DNA from: Nocardia carnea
GTDB lineage: Bacteria > Actinomycetota > Actinomycetes > Mycobacteriales > Mycobacteriaceae
Direction of reading: 5' to 3'
Length of the DNA stretch: 64,000 nucleotides
Assembly (NCBI RefSeq): GCF_029868325.1
Contig: NZ_JARWNW010000104.1
Location: forward strand, 20,226 to 84,225
Shown: in pieces, positions 44,179-53,266 of the stretch
Layout of the letters: every line of letters starts with the position of its first letter
How positions within the stretch are numbered: the stretch's first letter is position 1
Position numbers and translations under genes: made by a program
Notes under the pieces: generated by a model
Told to the model about the DNA's origin: nothing
Database searches by the model: none
What the model saw: only the letters and a program-made list of their open reading frames with translations

Positions 44179-47100
44179 AAATGCTCCTTGGCGCGGATCT
44201 TACGGGCTAGGGTGGCCAGCTGGCCGGCGGTGTCGCTCGGTGCGACAGCGTCGGCAATGCTGCGACCGATGATGGCAATGTCCCATTCGTCATTACTCAG
44301 CGCGTCGTCACCGGGACTGAAGCCGCCGGAGACCGCGACCGGCAGCTGACTGTATCGGCGGACCGCGGCAGCGGTGGCCAGGGGGTGGCTGCTGCCGACG
44401 CCGAGGTCGATATTGGTGGTGACCACGAAGCCATCGATACCGGCGCGCTCCATATCGCGCAGCCAGGCCGGCGTAGCGTGCTCGGTTGTGGCATCGAGGG
44501 TGAGTGCGACACCCAGGCGCCGGGCCGCTGCGACCGCGGTGGAAACGCTGGCCATCGATGCAGGACCGATCAAGAGGACGACATCAGCGCCCGCTTCAGC
44601 GGCGAGTTCGACCTGGTCGCGGCCCCAGTCTGCGGACATCATCTCCGCGACGACGGCGGTGTCCGGCGCGCACTGCTTGATCGCTTCGATCGCTGCGACG
44701 CCCTCCCGTTTGATCAGGGGATCACCGATCTCGATGAAGTCCACGCCGGCCTCGACGGCCACGCGGGCTATCGCTGTTGCCCGGTCGAGCGAATGAACAT
44801 CGAGGGCTACCTGGAGCGAACGCCTGCCGCGGCGCCGCCGGTACCACTCCTGGATGCTGGGCGTTCCGGACTCATGTCGCCGTCGGACCGCTTCGGCTTC
44901 GCGTGCAAGCAGCCAGTGAGAGGACTCCTGACCGCAGCGGACCAAGACTTGCTCGCGTTCGGTCGGCAATGTGATCCAGCCGGAACGCACTTCCTTGAGA
45001 AGGCCGATCAGGCCGGTATCCTCCCGGAATTGTGGATCCGGAGTGGTTGTGCCGCTGAGCAACTGTATTCGGGTGATGAGCTTCGCGACGTGTACCGGGG
45101 GTCTGAGCCAGCTCTTATCACCGGAGATGATGGCAATGACTTCGCCCGTGAGCGCTGGATCAGGCACCGGGTTCTGTCGTCCGGTGACGACCGACTGGAG
45201 TGCTTGCTCGCGTACATGCCAGTTGTTGTCGGTGAGCATCAACCGAAGGACAGGACGGGAAGCGGCGGTGTCGAGGGCGCTGACCGCCCTGGCGAGGCCC
45301 GCTCGCACTTTGTAGTCGTAATCGGCTGCGAGTTGCTCGATCAGGGAGTTCACCTGTGTAGGGCTGAGCGTGCCACGTCCCGGTAATGATTCGGCGAGGG
45401 CCGCGCGTACACGCCAGTCGAGATCATGTACGAGTTGATGCAGGAGACCGAATGGGTCGTGGCCGGCATTGGTGAACAGGTCGAAGTAGCGGGCGAGGAA
45501 GGCCGCTTCCGCAGGGCTGTCGAGGTCGATGCAGCTGACGATTCGAGTGCTGATCTCTACGTTCAGGACGTCCTCGACATGTTCGGCGATGGAGGACCAG
45601 AGCTGTGAGCCGTGGGTGCGTAGTTGTTCGACCACCCAAGGCGCGTGCTGATCGCCGAGGATTTCCGGGAGGTTCGGTGTGGCCAGCACCGCTTTGGTCA
45701 GTGCCTGCGACTGGGTGCAGCGGTGGGCGGAAGAACGAATAGCGTCTTCTGCCAGTACGCCGTTGGTCGCCATGGTCTCGAGCAGCATCGGGAGCGCTAC
45801 GTCCATCGTGATCGATGGCGCCAGGGCGATCAGTTCGATGAGGTGGTGGGCACGGGAGTCGAGTGCACACACCACAAAATCGAAGAGATTGCGGGCTGCG
45901 GCGGACTGTGACGCGCGAACAGCCAGTTCGTTGAATGCTAGGACGGTTGCGGCAGATCTCCCGGTCTCGGCCAACCGGTCCGAAATCCAGTTAGCAAGGA
46001 AGTAGACACGGAAGATGTCGTGGGCGAAACGCGTGCCTCCGTCGGGGTCCTGCTCCACGAAAATCGGAGTCGGCTGCGGAGGCTCGCCGCGGTAATCGGT
46101 TTTCTGTGAAGCGGTGGTCAGAGACGGCGGAATCGCGTTCGGATCCAGTGCACGGGCTACCTGTATGAGGCTCTCGATGGACGGCTCGATGGGTTGGGCG
46201 TTGCGGCTGAGAACAGTCCGCACGCAGTGGTCGACAAGGCGGAACCCATTCGCCGGACCATCAGGGAGTCCCTCGTGGAGAGGCTCTCCTGCGCTGTGAA
46301 GCATCTGCGAATACAGAGGGATAGATGCCAGGGATTGCAGCGGCCCCGGAAGGTGCGAGAACGGTATTCCGCGCTCGCGGCGCGTGCGGTCCCACCACTC
46401 GCGTGTCTCGGTCATCGTCCACGGTGCCAGGGTGTACGAAGCCGCCGGTGATGCGCTGACGTGTCCGAATGTAGAGGCCGCCAGGATCGGAAAAGGGGAG
46501 AGGTCGAGCTCGGGCGGCGTCCGGACGACGAGGACAAACCGGAGGTGATGCGAATCTGTTTGGCGCAAGATGCCATCGACTTGCCGACCGGCGAAGGAAA
46601 GGTGCTCCGCTGAAGAGATGCCATCGATAACGACAACGCAGGGAGACGCGAGTCCGCCTACGACGCGCTCCAGAGTGAGTAGCGCATCATCGCCACTCGA
46701 CAACGAGGCGTACCGCAGGACTTCGGTAGCCAGGTCCGTCGTCGGCAGAACCCACGTCTGGCAAAGGTGAAGTTGGAAGTCCACCGTTTCCCGGCATTCG
46801 CGAACCAAGTGATGAGAAAGGCAGGTCTTTCCGCTACCCACACCGCCCGCAATGACGTAAACCCTCGCCGTGGAGGTGAGGAATTGGCAAAACGACGCGA
46901 CTGCGGCGTCATCGACTCGATACGGTCCCTTCATGAGGACCGTGGTCGCTGTATCGAGGAGAGCCACCGTTCGCCGCCTGGACCGGAGTCCAAGGTCGGG
47001 CTCGCCGGTCTCTGGCTGATTCGGAATCGTTCCTGTTCCAGGGGGATTGTTTTCCCCCTCCGGCTGGAGGATGAACTCGAACCTGGCTACTACATCCGGC

Positions 47101-47297
47101 TCAGATCGGGCGAGTTCGGTATCGAGAATCTGCTGAGTCTCATAGCGTAGCTTGGCTTCGATCCCACGCCGCTCCCAGTTGGAGACCGCTGCATCGTTCA
47201 CCCCCAGATGAGCGGCGAACTCGCGAACGCTCATCCTTGTGGCCTCACGCAAGGCGCGGGCCTCGTATCCCGTCCAGCGGGCCACCACTGACGCCAT
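44175..47297 (-). CDS. HTH - STAND ATPase - HEAT-like - HUMPS domain fusion
   Basis: 1040 residues, one uninterrupted frame from ATG at 47297. Residues 12-50 are an XRE-type HTH (LREATRMSVREFAAHLGVND). A NACHT/NB-ARC-like ATPase follows: Walker A GGVGSGKT (about 151-158) and Walker B VVVIDG (about 207). Residues about 540-760 have HEAT-like repeats (DWRVRAALAESLPG, DYKVRAGLARAV, NWHVREQALQSV). From about 825 a hexulose-phosphate synthase/OMP-decarboxylase-like barrel starts (LQVALDVHSL, VDFIEIGDPLIKREG). Its catalytic DxKxxD reads EMMSAD, so Lys is Met. A regulator joined to an enzyme-like sensor or altered catalyst is proposed. Confidence 0.82.
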   Translation of the reverse strand: MASVVARWTGYEARALREATRMSVREFAAHLGVNDAAVSNWERRGIEAKLRYETQQILDTELARSEPDVVARFEFILQPEGENNPPGTGTIPNQPETGEPDLGLRSRRRTVALLDTATTVLMKGPYRVDDAAVASFCQFLTSTARVYVIAGGVGSGKTCLSHHLVRECRETVDFQLHLCQTWVLPTTDLATEVLRYASLSSGDDALLTLERVVGGLASPCVVVIDGISSAEHLSFAGRQVDGILRQTDSHHLRFVLVVRTPPELDLSPFPILAASTFGHVSASPAASYTLAPWTMTETREWWDRTRRERGIPFSHLPGPLQSLASIPLYSQMLHSAGEPLHEGLPDGPANGFRLVDHCVRTVLSRNAQPIEPSIESLIQVARALDPNAIPPSLTTASQKTDYRGEPPQPTPIFVEQDPDGGTRFAHDIFRVYFLANWISDRLAETGRSAATVLAFNELAVRASQSAAARNLFDFVVCALDSRAHHLIELIALAPSITMDVALPMLLETMATNGVLAEDAIRSSAHRCTQSQALTKAVLATPNLPEILGDQHAPWVVEQLRTHGSQLWSSIAEHVEDVLNVEISTRIVSCIDLDSPAEAAFLARYFDLFTNAGHDPFGLLHQLVHDLDWRVRAALAESLPGRGTLSPTQVNSLIEQLAADYDYKVRAGLARAVSALDTAASRPVLRLMLTDNNWHVREQALQSVVTGRQNPVPDPALTGEVIAIISGDKSWLRPPVHVAKLITRIQLLSGTTTPDPQFREDTGLIGLLKEVRSGWITLPTEREQVLVRCGQESSHWLLAREAEAVRRRHESGTPSIQEWYRRRRGRRSLQVALDVHSLDRATAIARVAVEAGVDFIEIGDPLIKREGVAAIEAIKQCAPDTAVVAEMMSADWGRDQVELAAEAGADVVLLIGPASMASVSTAVAAARRLGVALTLDATTEHATPAWLRDMERAGIDGFVVTTNIDLGVGSSHPLATAAAVRRYSQLPVAVSGGFSPGDDALSNDEWDIAIIGRSIADAVAPSDTAGQLATLARKIRAKEHL

Positions 47298-47364
47298 CGG
47301 CCCCGTTCATCCCCTTATCGGTCGCCACTGAGACTGTGCGTCGACACTCGGTCGAACACGAGAG

Positions 47365-47382
47365 TAGGGCAAGTCTAGGGCA
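47365..47382. promoter_or_regulatory. Heptamer direct repeat in the divergent promoter region
   Basis: TAGGGCA occurs at 47365-47371 and 47376-47382, again 11 bp apart (the minus strand reads TGCCCTA with a 4-nt spacer). It sits between the divergent STAND-HUMPS and CYP157-like genes and is a candidate activator site for either side. Confidence 0.5.
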
Positions 47383-47538
47383 GCGGCTCATGTTCGCGAA
47401 TCTTGTGCTCTGCCAGCCTGAATCTGCCTCAGCCGGTACGTCGAACACCCCAGAAGTCCACCCTCTCGACGCCGGCGATGCCACGTGTACCGCAGGGGGA
47501 CACGTGCATTTCGGTTTCATGTATCGCTTGGAGTGCTT

Positions 47539-48807
47539 GTGAACAGGTCTCTTGCCCGTCCACCACAGAGCCTATCTGGGGGATCGGGGATCGCGCAGGG
47601 CTCACCGATGGCGCCGGACGGCCGGGCGGTACCGCTACAGGGTGCGGCGTTCGCTGCCGATCCGGATCGCTCTTACCAGCAGATGCGCGAGCAGTTCGGG
47701 CCGTTGGGCCCGGTCACGCTGGCCGACGAGGTGCCGGCGACGCTGGTGACGGGATACGGCAAGGCGCTGGCCATCCTGCGTGATGAGTTCTATTCCGCCG
47801 ACCCGCGGGCCTGGCAGAAACAGGTGTCGGTTGAGTGCCCGGTGCGTCCTGTTCTGGAGTGGCGGCCGACCGCGGCACGCACGTCCGGCGCCGATCACGC
47901 CCGGTACCGGGGCGTGGTGGTCGATGTTCTGGGCGGGGTGAACCTGCACAACGTCCGGGCCCAGGTGGAACTCGCCGCGGTCGAGCTGATCAACGCGTTT
48001 TGTGAAGGCGGGCAGGCTGATCTGCGCTCCGAATACGGTGTGCCGCTGGTGTACGCGGTTCTGGGCCAGATCCTCGGGGTACCCGAGGACGCGAGTGCGC
48101 ACCTGTATCAGGCACTGACCGAACACATGACCGCGACCGAGGCCCAGGCCGCAGAGCAGGGATACATCCTCGCCGCCGCGGTACTGCACGAGGTGGTGAG
48201 CCAGAAGAGAACCGCACCGACCGACGATGTAGCGACGCGGCTGACACAACATCCAGCCGACCTGACCGACCACGAGGTCGTGCGGCAGCTGGCGGAGTTC
48301 TACCTCTCCGGGGCTGAGCCGACCATCTCACTGCTGGTGAATACGCTGCGGTTGTTGCTCACCGACGACCGGTTTACCGGTGATGTCCTGGGCGGGGCGC
48401 TCGGGGCGCGCGAAGCGGTCGAGGAGACGTTGTTCCTCGACCCTCCGGTGGCGAATGGGTGCGTGCGTTATCCGACCGCGCCGCGGCTGGATGGGGTGTG
48501 GCTGCCCGCGCATCAACCGGTGGTTATCGGTATTCGGGCGGCGAATGCGGATCCGGCCATCCATACCGGCGAACGTCACGGTAACCGTGCGCATCTGGGG
48601 TGGGGCGCTGGTACACATCAATGCCCATCGAGCGCTCTCGCGCTGCTCATCGCCTCTATCGGGCTCGAACAACTCCTCGATGCGCTGCCGGTGATGCAGT
48701 TGGCGATACCCGCCGAGCAGCTGAGTTGGTTTCCGACTCCGTTCCTGCGCGCGTTGACCGCACTGCCCGTGACGTTCACCCCCGCACCGCCGCTGAACCT
48801 CTCGTAA
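47539..48807 (+). CDS. CYP157-like cytochrome P450 homologue lacking ExxR
   Basis: 422 residues from GTG at 47539 (GGAG 5 nt upstream); the ATG at 47608 would give 399. The heme loop is HLGWGAGTHQC with the Cys ligand present, and the I-helix has LSGAEPT. The K-helix, normally E-x-x-R, reads ETLF before LDPPVANG, so Arg is missing. The C-terminal block (PAEQLSWFPTPFLRALTALPV) fits the CYP157 group of actinomycetes, known to lack canonical ExxR. A role in redox chemistry is possible but unproven. First of four same-strand genes. Confidence 0.82.
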   Translation: MNRSLARPPQSLSGGSGIAQGSPMAPDGRAVPLQGAAFAADPDRSYQQMREQFGPLGPVTLADEVPATLVTGYGKALAILRDEFYSADPRAWQKQVSVECPVRPVLEWRPTAARTSGADHARYRGVVVDVLGGVNLHNVRAQVELAAVELINAFCEGGQADLRSEYGVPLVYAVLGQILGVPEDASAHLYQALTEHMTATEAQAAEQGYILAAAVLHEVVSQKRTAPTDDVATRLTQHPADLTDHEVVRQLAEFYLSGAEPTISLLVNTLRLLLTDDRFTGDVLGGALGAREAVEETLFLDPPVANGCVRYPTAPRLDGVWLPAHQPVVIGIRAANADPAIHTGERHGNRAHLGWGAGTHQCPSSALALLIASIGLEQLLDALPVMQLAIPAEQLSWFPTPFLRALTALPVTFTPAPPLNLS

Positions 48808-48817
48808 GGACCGTCTC

Positions 48818-50107
48818 GTGCAATCTCACTCGCTGCATAGCAGTGCCCCGCAAGTCTCCACTCCGCAGTCGTACCCGTCGATCGAAGACCTGGGGCCGCG
48901 CTATCGCATGTACGACGCCGCGTTCGCCCAGGACCCGCATGCGGTCTACCAGCAGATGCGTGCCGGTGGCCGATCGCTGGTCCCGGTGCTGCTGGCCGAG
49001 GATGTTCCGGCGACCCTGGTGATCGGCTACGACACCGCGAAACAGATCCTCAACGACGATGACCGGTTCCCGGCCGACCCGCGGACCTGGCAGAAAACGC
49101 TGCCCGCCCGGCATCCGCTGCGGCCGATGATGGAATATCGGCCCAACCCGCTCCGCACCACTAGGGACGTGCACGGCCGATATCGCAAAGCACTCAATGC
49201 CGGGTTGGCGGTGATCGACCTGCATTACGTGCGCGCGGCCGCCGCACGCACGGCGATCCCACTGATCAACAGCTTCTGCGGGGACGGCAGCGCGGACCTG
49301 ATCAGCCAGTACCTCGCCCCCTTCTTCATCTCCGTCCTCACCACCGACATCATGGGCTGCCCGCCGCAACTCGTCGACAAGGTCCTGACCGCCACCGCAG
49401 CGATGTTCGACACCGACGCCACCGTCGATGTCGAGGCGATGCTGGGCAGTGCCCTGGGTGCGCTCATGGATTCCAAACGCCCTCTCCCGGCCGATACCGA
49501 TGTCACGGCCCACCTCGTGCACACCGCTACCGACCTGTCTCACGAGGAGAAACAGCATCAGCTGGTGACGCTACTGACCGCGGGCATCGAAGTGCCGCGC
49601 AACCACGCCGCCAACACGATCCTGTTGATGCTCACCGACCCCCGCTACCGGCCCAACCAAGAAGGTTTCGCCCCGCTGGTCACCGATGCGATGGTCGAAA
49701 ACCTGACCACCGACCCGCCGATGGCAAACTACTGCATCACCTACCCCAGAGCCCGGACGCTCATCGACGGGGTATGGCTGCCCGCGAACCAGCCCGTGGT
49801 GATCAGCATGGCCGCGGCCAACAACGACCCCAAGCTGCGCCGCGACACCGACAGCGACTGGGACTACGGCGGCGGCAACGGCTGGCACCTCGGCCGCGGA
49901 GCCGGCCGGCACCGCTGCCCGAAAATGGCCTACCAATCCTCGGACCTCATCGTCGGCGAGGCGATCGGCCAACTCTTCGACGCACTACCCGATATGCAGC
50001 TGGCCGTCCCACGTGAGCACCTCACCTGGCGCCCCGGCCCCTTCCACCGTGCGCTCACCGCCCTGCCCGTCGTGTTCGAGCCGACATCGCCCCTTCCTGT
50101 CCTGTAG
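48818..50107 (+). CDS. Second CYP157-like protein lacking ExxR
   Basis: 429 residues from GTG at 48818 (AAGGA upstream), 10 bp after the first homologue. Heme loop HLGRGAGRHRC retains Cys; the K-helix reads ENLTTDPPMAN, with Thr in the Arg position. The C-terminus again is WRPGPFHRALTALPV. The two proteins share length, motifs and the same odd K-helix and arose by tandem duplication, now strongly diverged. They may act as a pair. Confidence 0.82.
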   Translation: MQSHSLHSSAPQVSTPQSYPSIEDLGPRYRMYDAAFAQDPHAVYQQMRAGGRSLVPVLLAEDVPATLVIGYDTAKQILNDDDRFPADPRTWQKTLPARHPLRPMMEYRPNPLRTTRDVHGRYRKALNAGLAVIDLHYVRAAAARTAIPLINSFCGDGSADLISQYLAPFFISVLTTDIMGCPPQLVDKVLTATAAMFDTDATVDVEAMLGSALGALMDSKRPLPADTDVTAHLVHTATDLSHEEKQHQLVTLLTAGIEVPRNHAANTILLMLTDPRYRPNQEGFAPLVTDAMVENLTTDPPMANYCITYPRARTLIDGVWLPANQPVVISMAAANNDPKLRRDTDSDWDYGGGNGWHLGRGAGRHRCPKMAYQSSDLIVGEAIGQLFDALPDMQLAVPREHLTWRPGPFHRALTALPVVFEPTSPLPVL

Positions 50108-50178
50108 CCGTCCGTACCCCGCGCCACCGGCCCAGTTCAACCCGCTCGGTCGAGCGCTACCGAAACGAGTTATCCACC

Positions 50179-51990
50179 ATGACAACAATACTCGACCAGA
50201 TCAACCCAATCGGATACCAGGGCGGAGACCCCGCCGTGGTCGCGCTGCGGGACTCGATCTACGGCCGGCATCTGGCCACCCACCGCAAAGCCCGCGAGAT
50301 CATCCTCCGACTCGGCGACATCCCCCAAGATGATCTGACCTACGCGCAGGAAGCCGCCATCGCCCCCGTCCTCCTACGCGCCGTCCTCGGTGGGATCGGG
50401 CTCCCCGCACACGAGATCACCGCCGACACCCACCTGCGAGGTGCCCTCGGCGACTGGGCCGCGGTCGCTGCACCCCACTTGCTGACAGTCTGGACCGGTC
50501 ATTTCGACCTGGCCATCGGCGCGATCGGCACGCACGGCACCGGAGCCCCCTACCAGCAGCAGTGCCTGGCTGACCTCGACACCGGCGACGCCATCGGTGT
50601 CCTCGCCCTGACAGAACTCGGGGGTACCAACGGCGCCGACCAGCGAATGCAAGCGGTGTGGGATCGCGACGCGGACGGCTTCTGGCTGTCCAACCCGACA
50701 ATCGGGTCGGTGAAAGGCCCGCCGAATATCGCCGACAACACGGTGCCGAAGATCGTCGTGTTCAGCGCCCGCCTGATCTTCGAGGGTCGCGACGAGGGCG
50801 TGTTCCTGTTCCTGACCCGCCTGCGCACCCTCGACGAAGGGCTTGCCGACGGTGTCGAGGTGGGCGGGATGTCCAGCAAACTCGGTGCCGCCATGGACCA
50901 CGGTTGGGTCCGCGCCGATCGGCTGTTCGTCCCTCGCGAGGGGTTCCTCGGCGGAGATTGGGCCACGATCACCGATGACGGCGAGTTCCGCTGTGCCGAA
51001 CCCGATGTGCGGCGGCGCTGCCACCGCTCGATCAGCCCGTTGGTCGGGGGCCGCCTCGATTTGGCCACCGCCAATATCGCTGCCGCCCGCGCCGGAGTCG
51101 CCGGACTGATCAACTACTCCCGGCAGCGGCCCCACGGTCACAGTGACGTGTTGCAACGCGACCTCGTCACCTCCGCCGCCCACGTCTACGCAGGCGGCGT
51201 GCTGGGTCGGATGGTCCGCGACCTGGCGACCGATCCCGCCCAGCAGGACCGGTTGCCGCTGTGGATGACGGTGGTCAAACCGATGTTGACCACGATCGCG
51301 GAGAAAGCCTTACGCACATGTAGCGCGCGGGCGGGTGCGCAAGGACAGCTGCGCTGCAACTACTACCCCGACTGGAACGCAGGCGCCACCGGTTCCAAAA
51401 CCGCCGAAGGCGAAAACCAAGTCCTGGAGAAAGCCGCCGGTCGCACCCATCACGCGCTGTCGACACTGAAACTGCCCGGCACCCCGACCAGCTCGCCGTG
51501 GTGGCTCGACATGATCATCGCCCGGGAACACACCCTGGCCACCGACCTTTACACCGCCATCGGCCTTGAACAGAGCGATGAAGCATACGAGCCCGAAGGC
51601 ACAGCGCTGGGTATCGATTCGACTCGCGCCGACCTCGCCCGCACGACCGGAGTCAGGCTCATGGTCACCGCTGCCCTGATCGCCGCGGACCCGGGAACCG
51701 ACCCCGCCGCCTCCACCATCGCCTACGCATGCGCGGCGGTGGTGGCATTGACCTACCTTGACCGGCACAGCGGCTGGTTCAACGCCCACCACCAGCAGTC
51801 GCCGGGCCTGGCCGAGGAGATCCACGACGCACTGCGGCATCACCGGGTGATCGTGTCCGCGAACCAGGTCCTGCTGGCCGCAGCGTTCGATATCCCCGAG
51901 CTCCCGGACGCCCCGATGTTCGCCCCGGACTTCCTGCAGGCGTGGAGTGACCGGGCCGGTTGGGACGAGCGCGGGTTGACAGCGCAGTGA
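50179..51990 (+). CDS. Acyl-CoA oxidase-like flavoprotein
   Basis: 603 residues from ATG at 50179. Features of the ACOX family: FAD/substrate region TELGGTNGADQRMQAVWD...LSNPTIGSVKG and the C-terminal AEGENQVLEKAAGR, the usual EG-x-N-x-VL segment with the catalytic Glu. Such enzymes form a C2-C3 double bond in acyl-CoA with O2 as acceptor. Canonical AAKWWPG is SVKGPPN here, so the substrate may be unusual. It follows the CYP157-like pair by 71 bp. Confidence 0.82.
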   Translation: MTTILDQINPIGYQGGDPAVVALRDSIYGRHLATHRKAREIILRLGDIPQDDLTYAQEAAIAPVLLRAVLGGIGLPAHEITADTHLRGALGDWAAVAAPHLLTVWTGHFDLAIGAIGTHGTGAPYQQQCLADLDTGDAIGVLALTELGGTNGADQRMQAVWDRDADGFWLSNPTIGSVKGPPNIADNTVPKIVVFSARLIFEGRDEGVFLFLTRLRTLDEGLADGVEVGGMSSKLGAAMDHGWVRADRLFVPREGFLGGDWATITDDGEFRCAEPDVRRRCHRSISPLVGGRLDLATANIAAARAGVAGLINYSRQRPHGHSDVLQRDLVTSAAHVYAGGVLGRMVRDLATDPAQQDRLPLWMTVVKPMLTTIAEKALRTCSARAGAQGQLRCNYYPDWNAGATGSKTAEGENQVLEKAAGRTHHALSTLKLPGTPTSSPWWLDMIIAREHTLATDLYTAIGLEQSDEAYEPEGTALGIDSTRADLARTTGVRLMVTAALIAADPGTDPAASTIAYACAAVVALTYLDRHSGWFNAHHQQSPGLAEEIHDALRHHRVIVSANQVLLAAAFDIPELPDAPMFAPDFLQAWSDRAGWDERGLTAQ

Positions 51991-52202
51991 ACGCACCCGC
52001 CTCGCACACCCGAATCGGGGCCGCCGATCGCGATCGATGGCGGTCTTGGCATGCCGAGTGCCGCGAAGCCGAGCCCTGCTTCGCTTGCTACGAGGAGGCG
52101 GACTTCGTCCGTCGCCTGCATGGCGGCCACGGGGCGGAATGCGTGCGGTTCGCTGCCGCGGTCGCTTACCTGGACGGTCACAACGACGACGACTACGTAT
52201 AG
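51987..52202 (+). CDS. Small Cys-containing protein overlapping the oxidase gene
   Basis: 71 residues from GTG at 51987, overlapping the oxidase stop by 4 nt (GTGA), which suggests co-translation. Three Cys lie close together (CREAEPCFACYEEAD, C-x5-C-x2-C) and a fourth later. No recognised domain. Could bind metal or serve the oxidase. Confidence 0.6.
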   Translation: MNAPASHTRIGAADRDRWRSWHAECREAEPCFACYEEADFVRRLHGGHGAECVRFAAAVAYLDGHNDDDYV

Positions 52203-52693
52203 CCCGGTTGCGGCGATGATCGTGAGCTCGCTGGCTATGCACCAACTCTTGCATCACACCCGCCTTCCGGACCGACCCCAACCGCTAGCGCCGGTGCGAG
52301 TCCGGAATACTAGTCCGCCTCAGCCCTCTCAGGTACCGCGCCCAATCGCCGAACCCCTCGCCGCACCAGCGTGAAAGTCCGGTCGAGTTTCTCGCCGCCG
52401 ATGTCGGCCGCGCCGCTGTTCTTAAGGAGTACCGCTGTGAAGTCCCCGCGTGGCGCAGGAGGGACCGATGACCGGTTCAGCATGGACCCTTGGCGTGCCG
52501 GTCGAGCAGGCTGCTTGGGGGTCAATGGGCTACTCCGGACTACGGTTCTCGCTGGCAGGCCGCCTTGAGGACAGTCACGCGCCTGTCGCGGTCGAGACTG
52601 CGTGTGTGTCCAGAGAACTCCTCTGATAGCGAAAACAGATATGGGAGACCCTCGGTACGCTGCCCTCAGCTACGAGGGGAAAGGAATTGACCG
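52203..52693. other. Intergenic stretch
   Basis: 491 bases with no credible gene. Short frames on both strands overlap without ribosome sites. Nothing recognised. Confidence 0.45.
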
Positions 52694-53251
52694 ATGAATG
52701 ACGACGTAGACCGGGCCGCGCAGGACGATCCGGAGTGGGTGGTGTGGCTGAGTCAGGTCGACGACGCGGCGGCCGCTCTGTTCACCGACTCGCTTTCTCG
52801 GGTCCCCGCCGATTGGTCGACGCCGGCCGGAAAACCGGTGGGTCCTATGCCGGTGGGGGTTGACGTGTACAGCAACGAGATGGTTGACGATTGGCTCTCC
52901 GATGCGTTCGGCTATCTCTTCCCCGATGAGGACTCCCTGATGGAGTCGAAGAACACCGATACCGTGGCGCAGTTTGTCGCGTATATCGGAGAGTATTTCG
53001 TTCAACGCCTCGGTGGCCGGTGGGTCAATCGACCCTCCGAAACGGTGCTGTTCGGGTTTGGCCCAGCCATCTACTACGACTGGACGGAAGACTCCGACAA
53101 CCCCGAACACCTGCTTTTCAGCGCGGCAGAAGAGGGCGACTTCGACAACACCATCGGCCAGGCGTGGTACTCGCGGTCCGTCGACTACGCACAGGCCCAC
53201 GGACTACCGCACAGCCAGTTCGACTTCGAACGCAAGCACGGCCTGCGGTGA
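52694..53251 (+). CDS. Uncharacterised protein, possible nuclease partner
   Basis: 185 residues; ATG at 52694 with AGGGGAAAGG upstream. Acidic and globular (DDAAAALFTDSLSRVPADW...FVAYIGEYFVQRLGGRWVN...NPEHLLFSAAEEGD), resembling the style of small cytosolic immunity proteins. It precedes a putative nuclease gene by 15 bp on the same strand. No family recognised; a protective role is inferred from acidity and position only. Confidence 0.62.
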   Translation: MNDDVDRAAQDDPEWVVWLSQVDDAAAALFTDSLSRVPADWSTPAGKPVGPMPVGVDVYSNEMVDDWLSDAFGYLFPDEDSLMESKNTDTVAQFVAYIGEYFVQRLGGRWVNRPSETVLFGFGPAIYYDWTEDSDNPEHLLFSAAEEGDFDNTIGQAWYSRSVDYAQAHGLPHSQFDFERKHGLR

Positions 53252-53266
53252 TCGGCGTGTGGGGGG

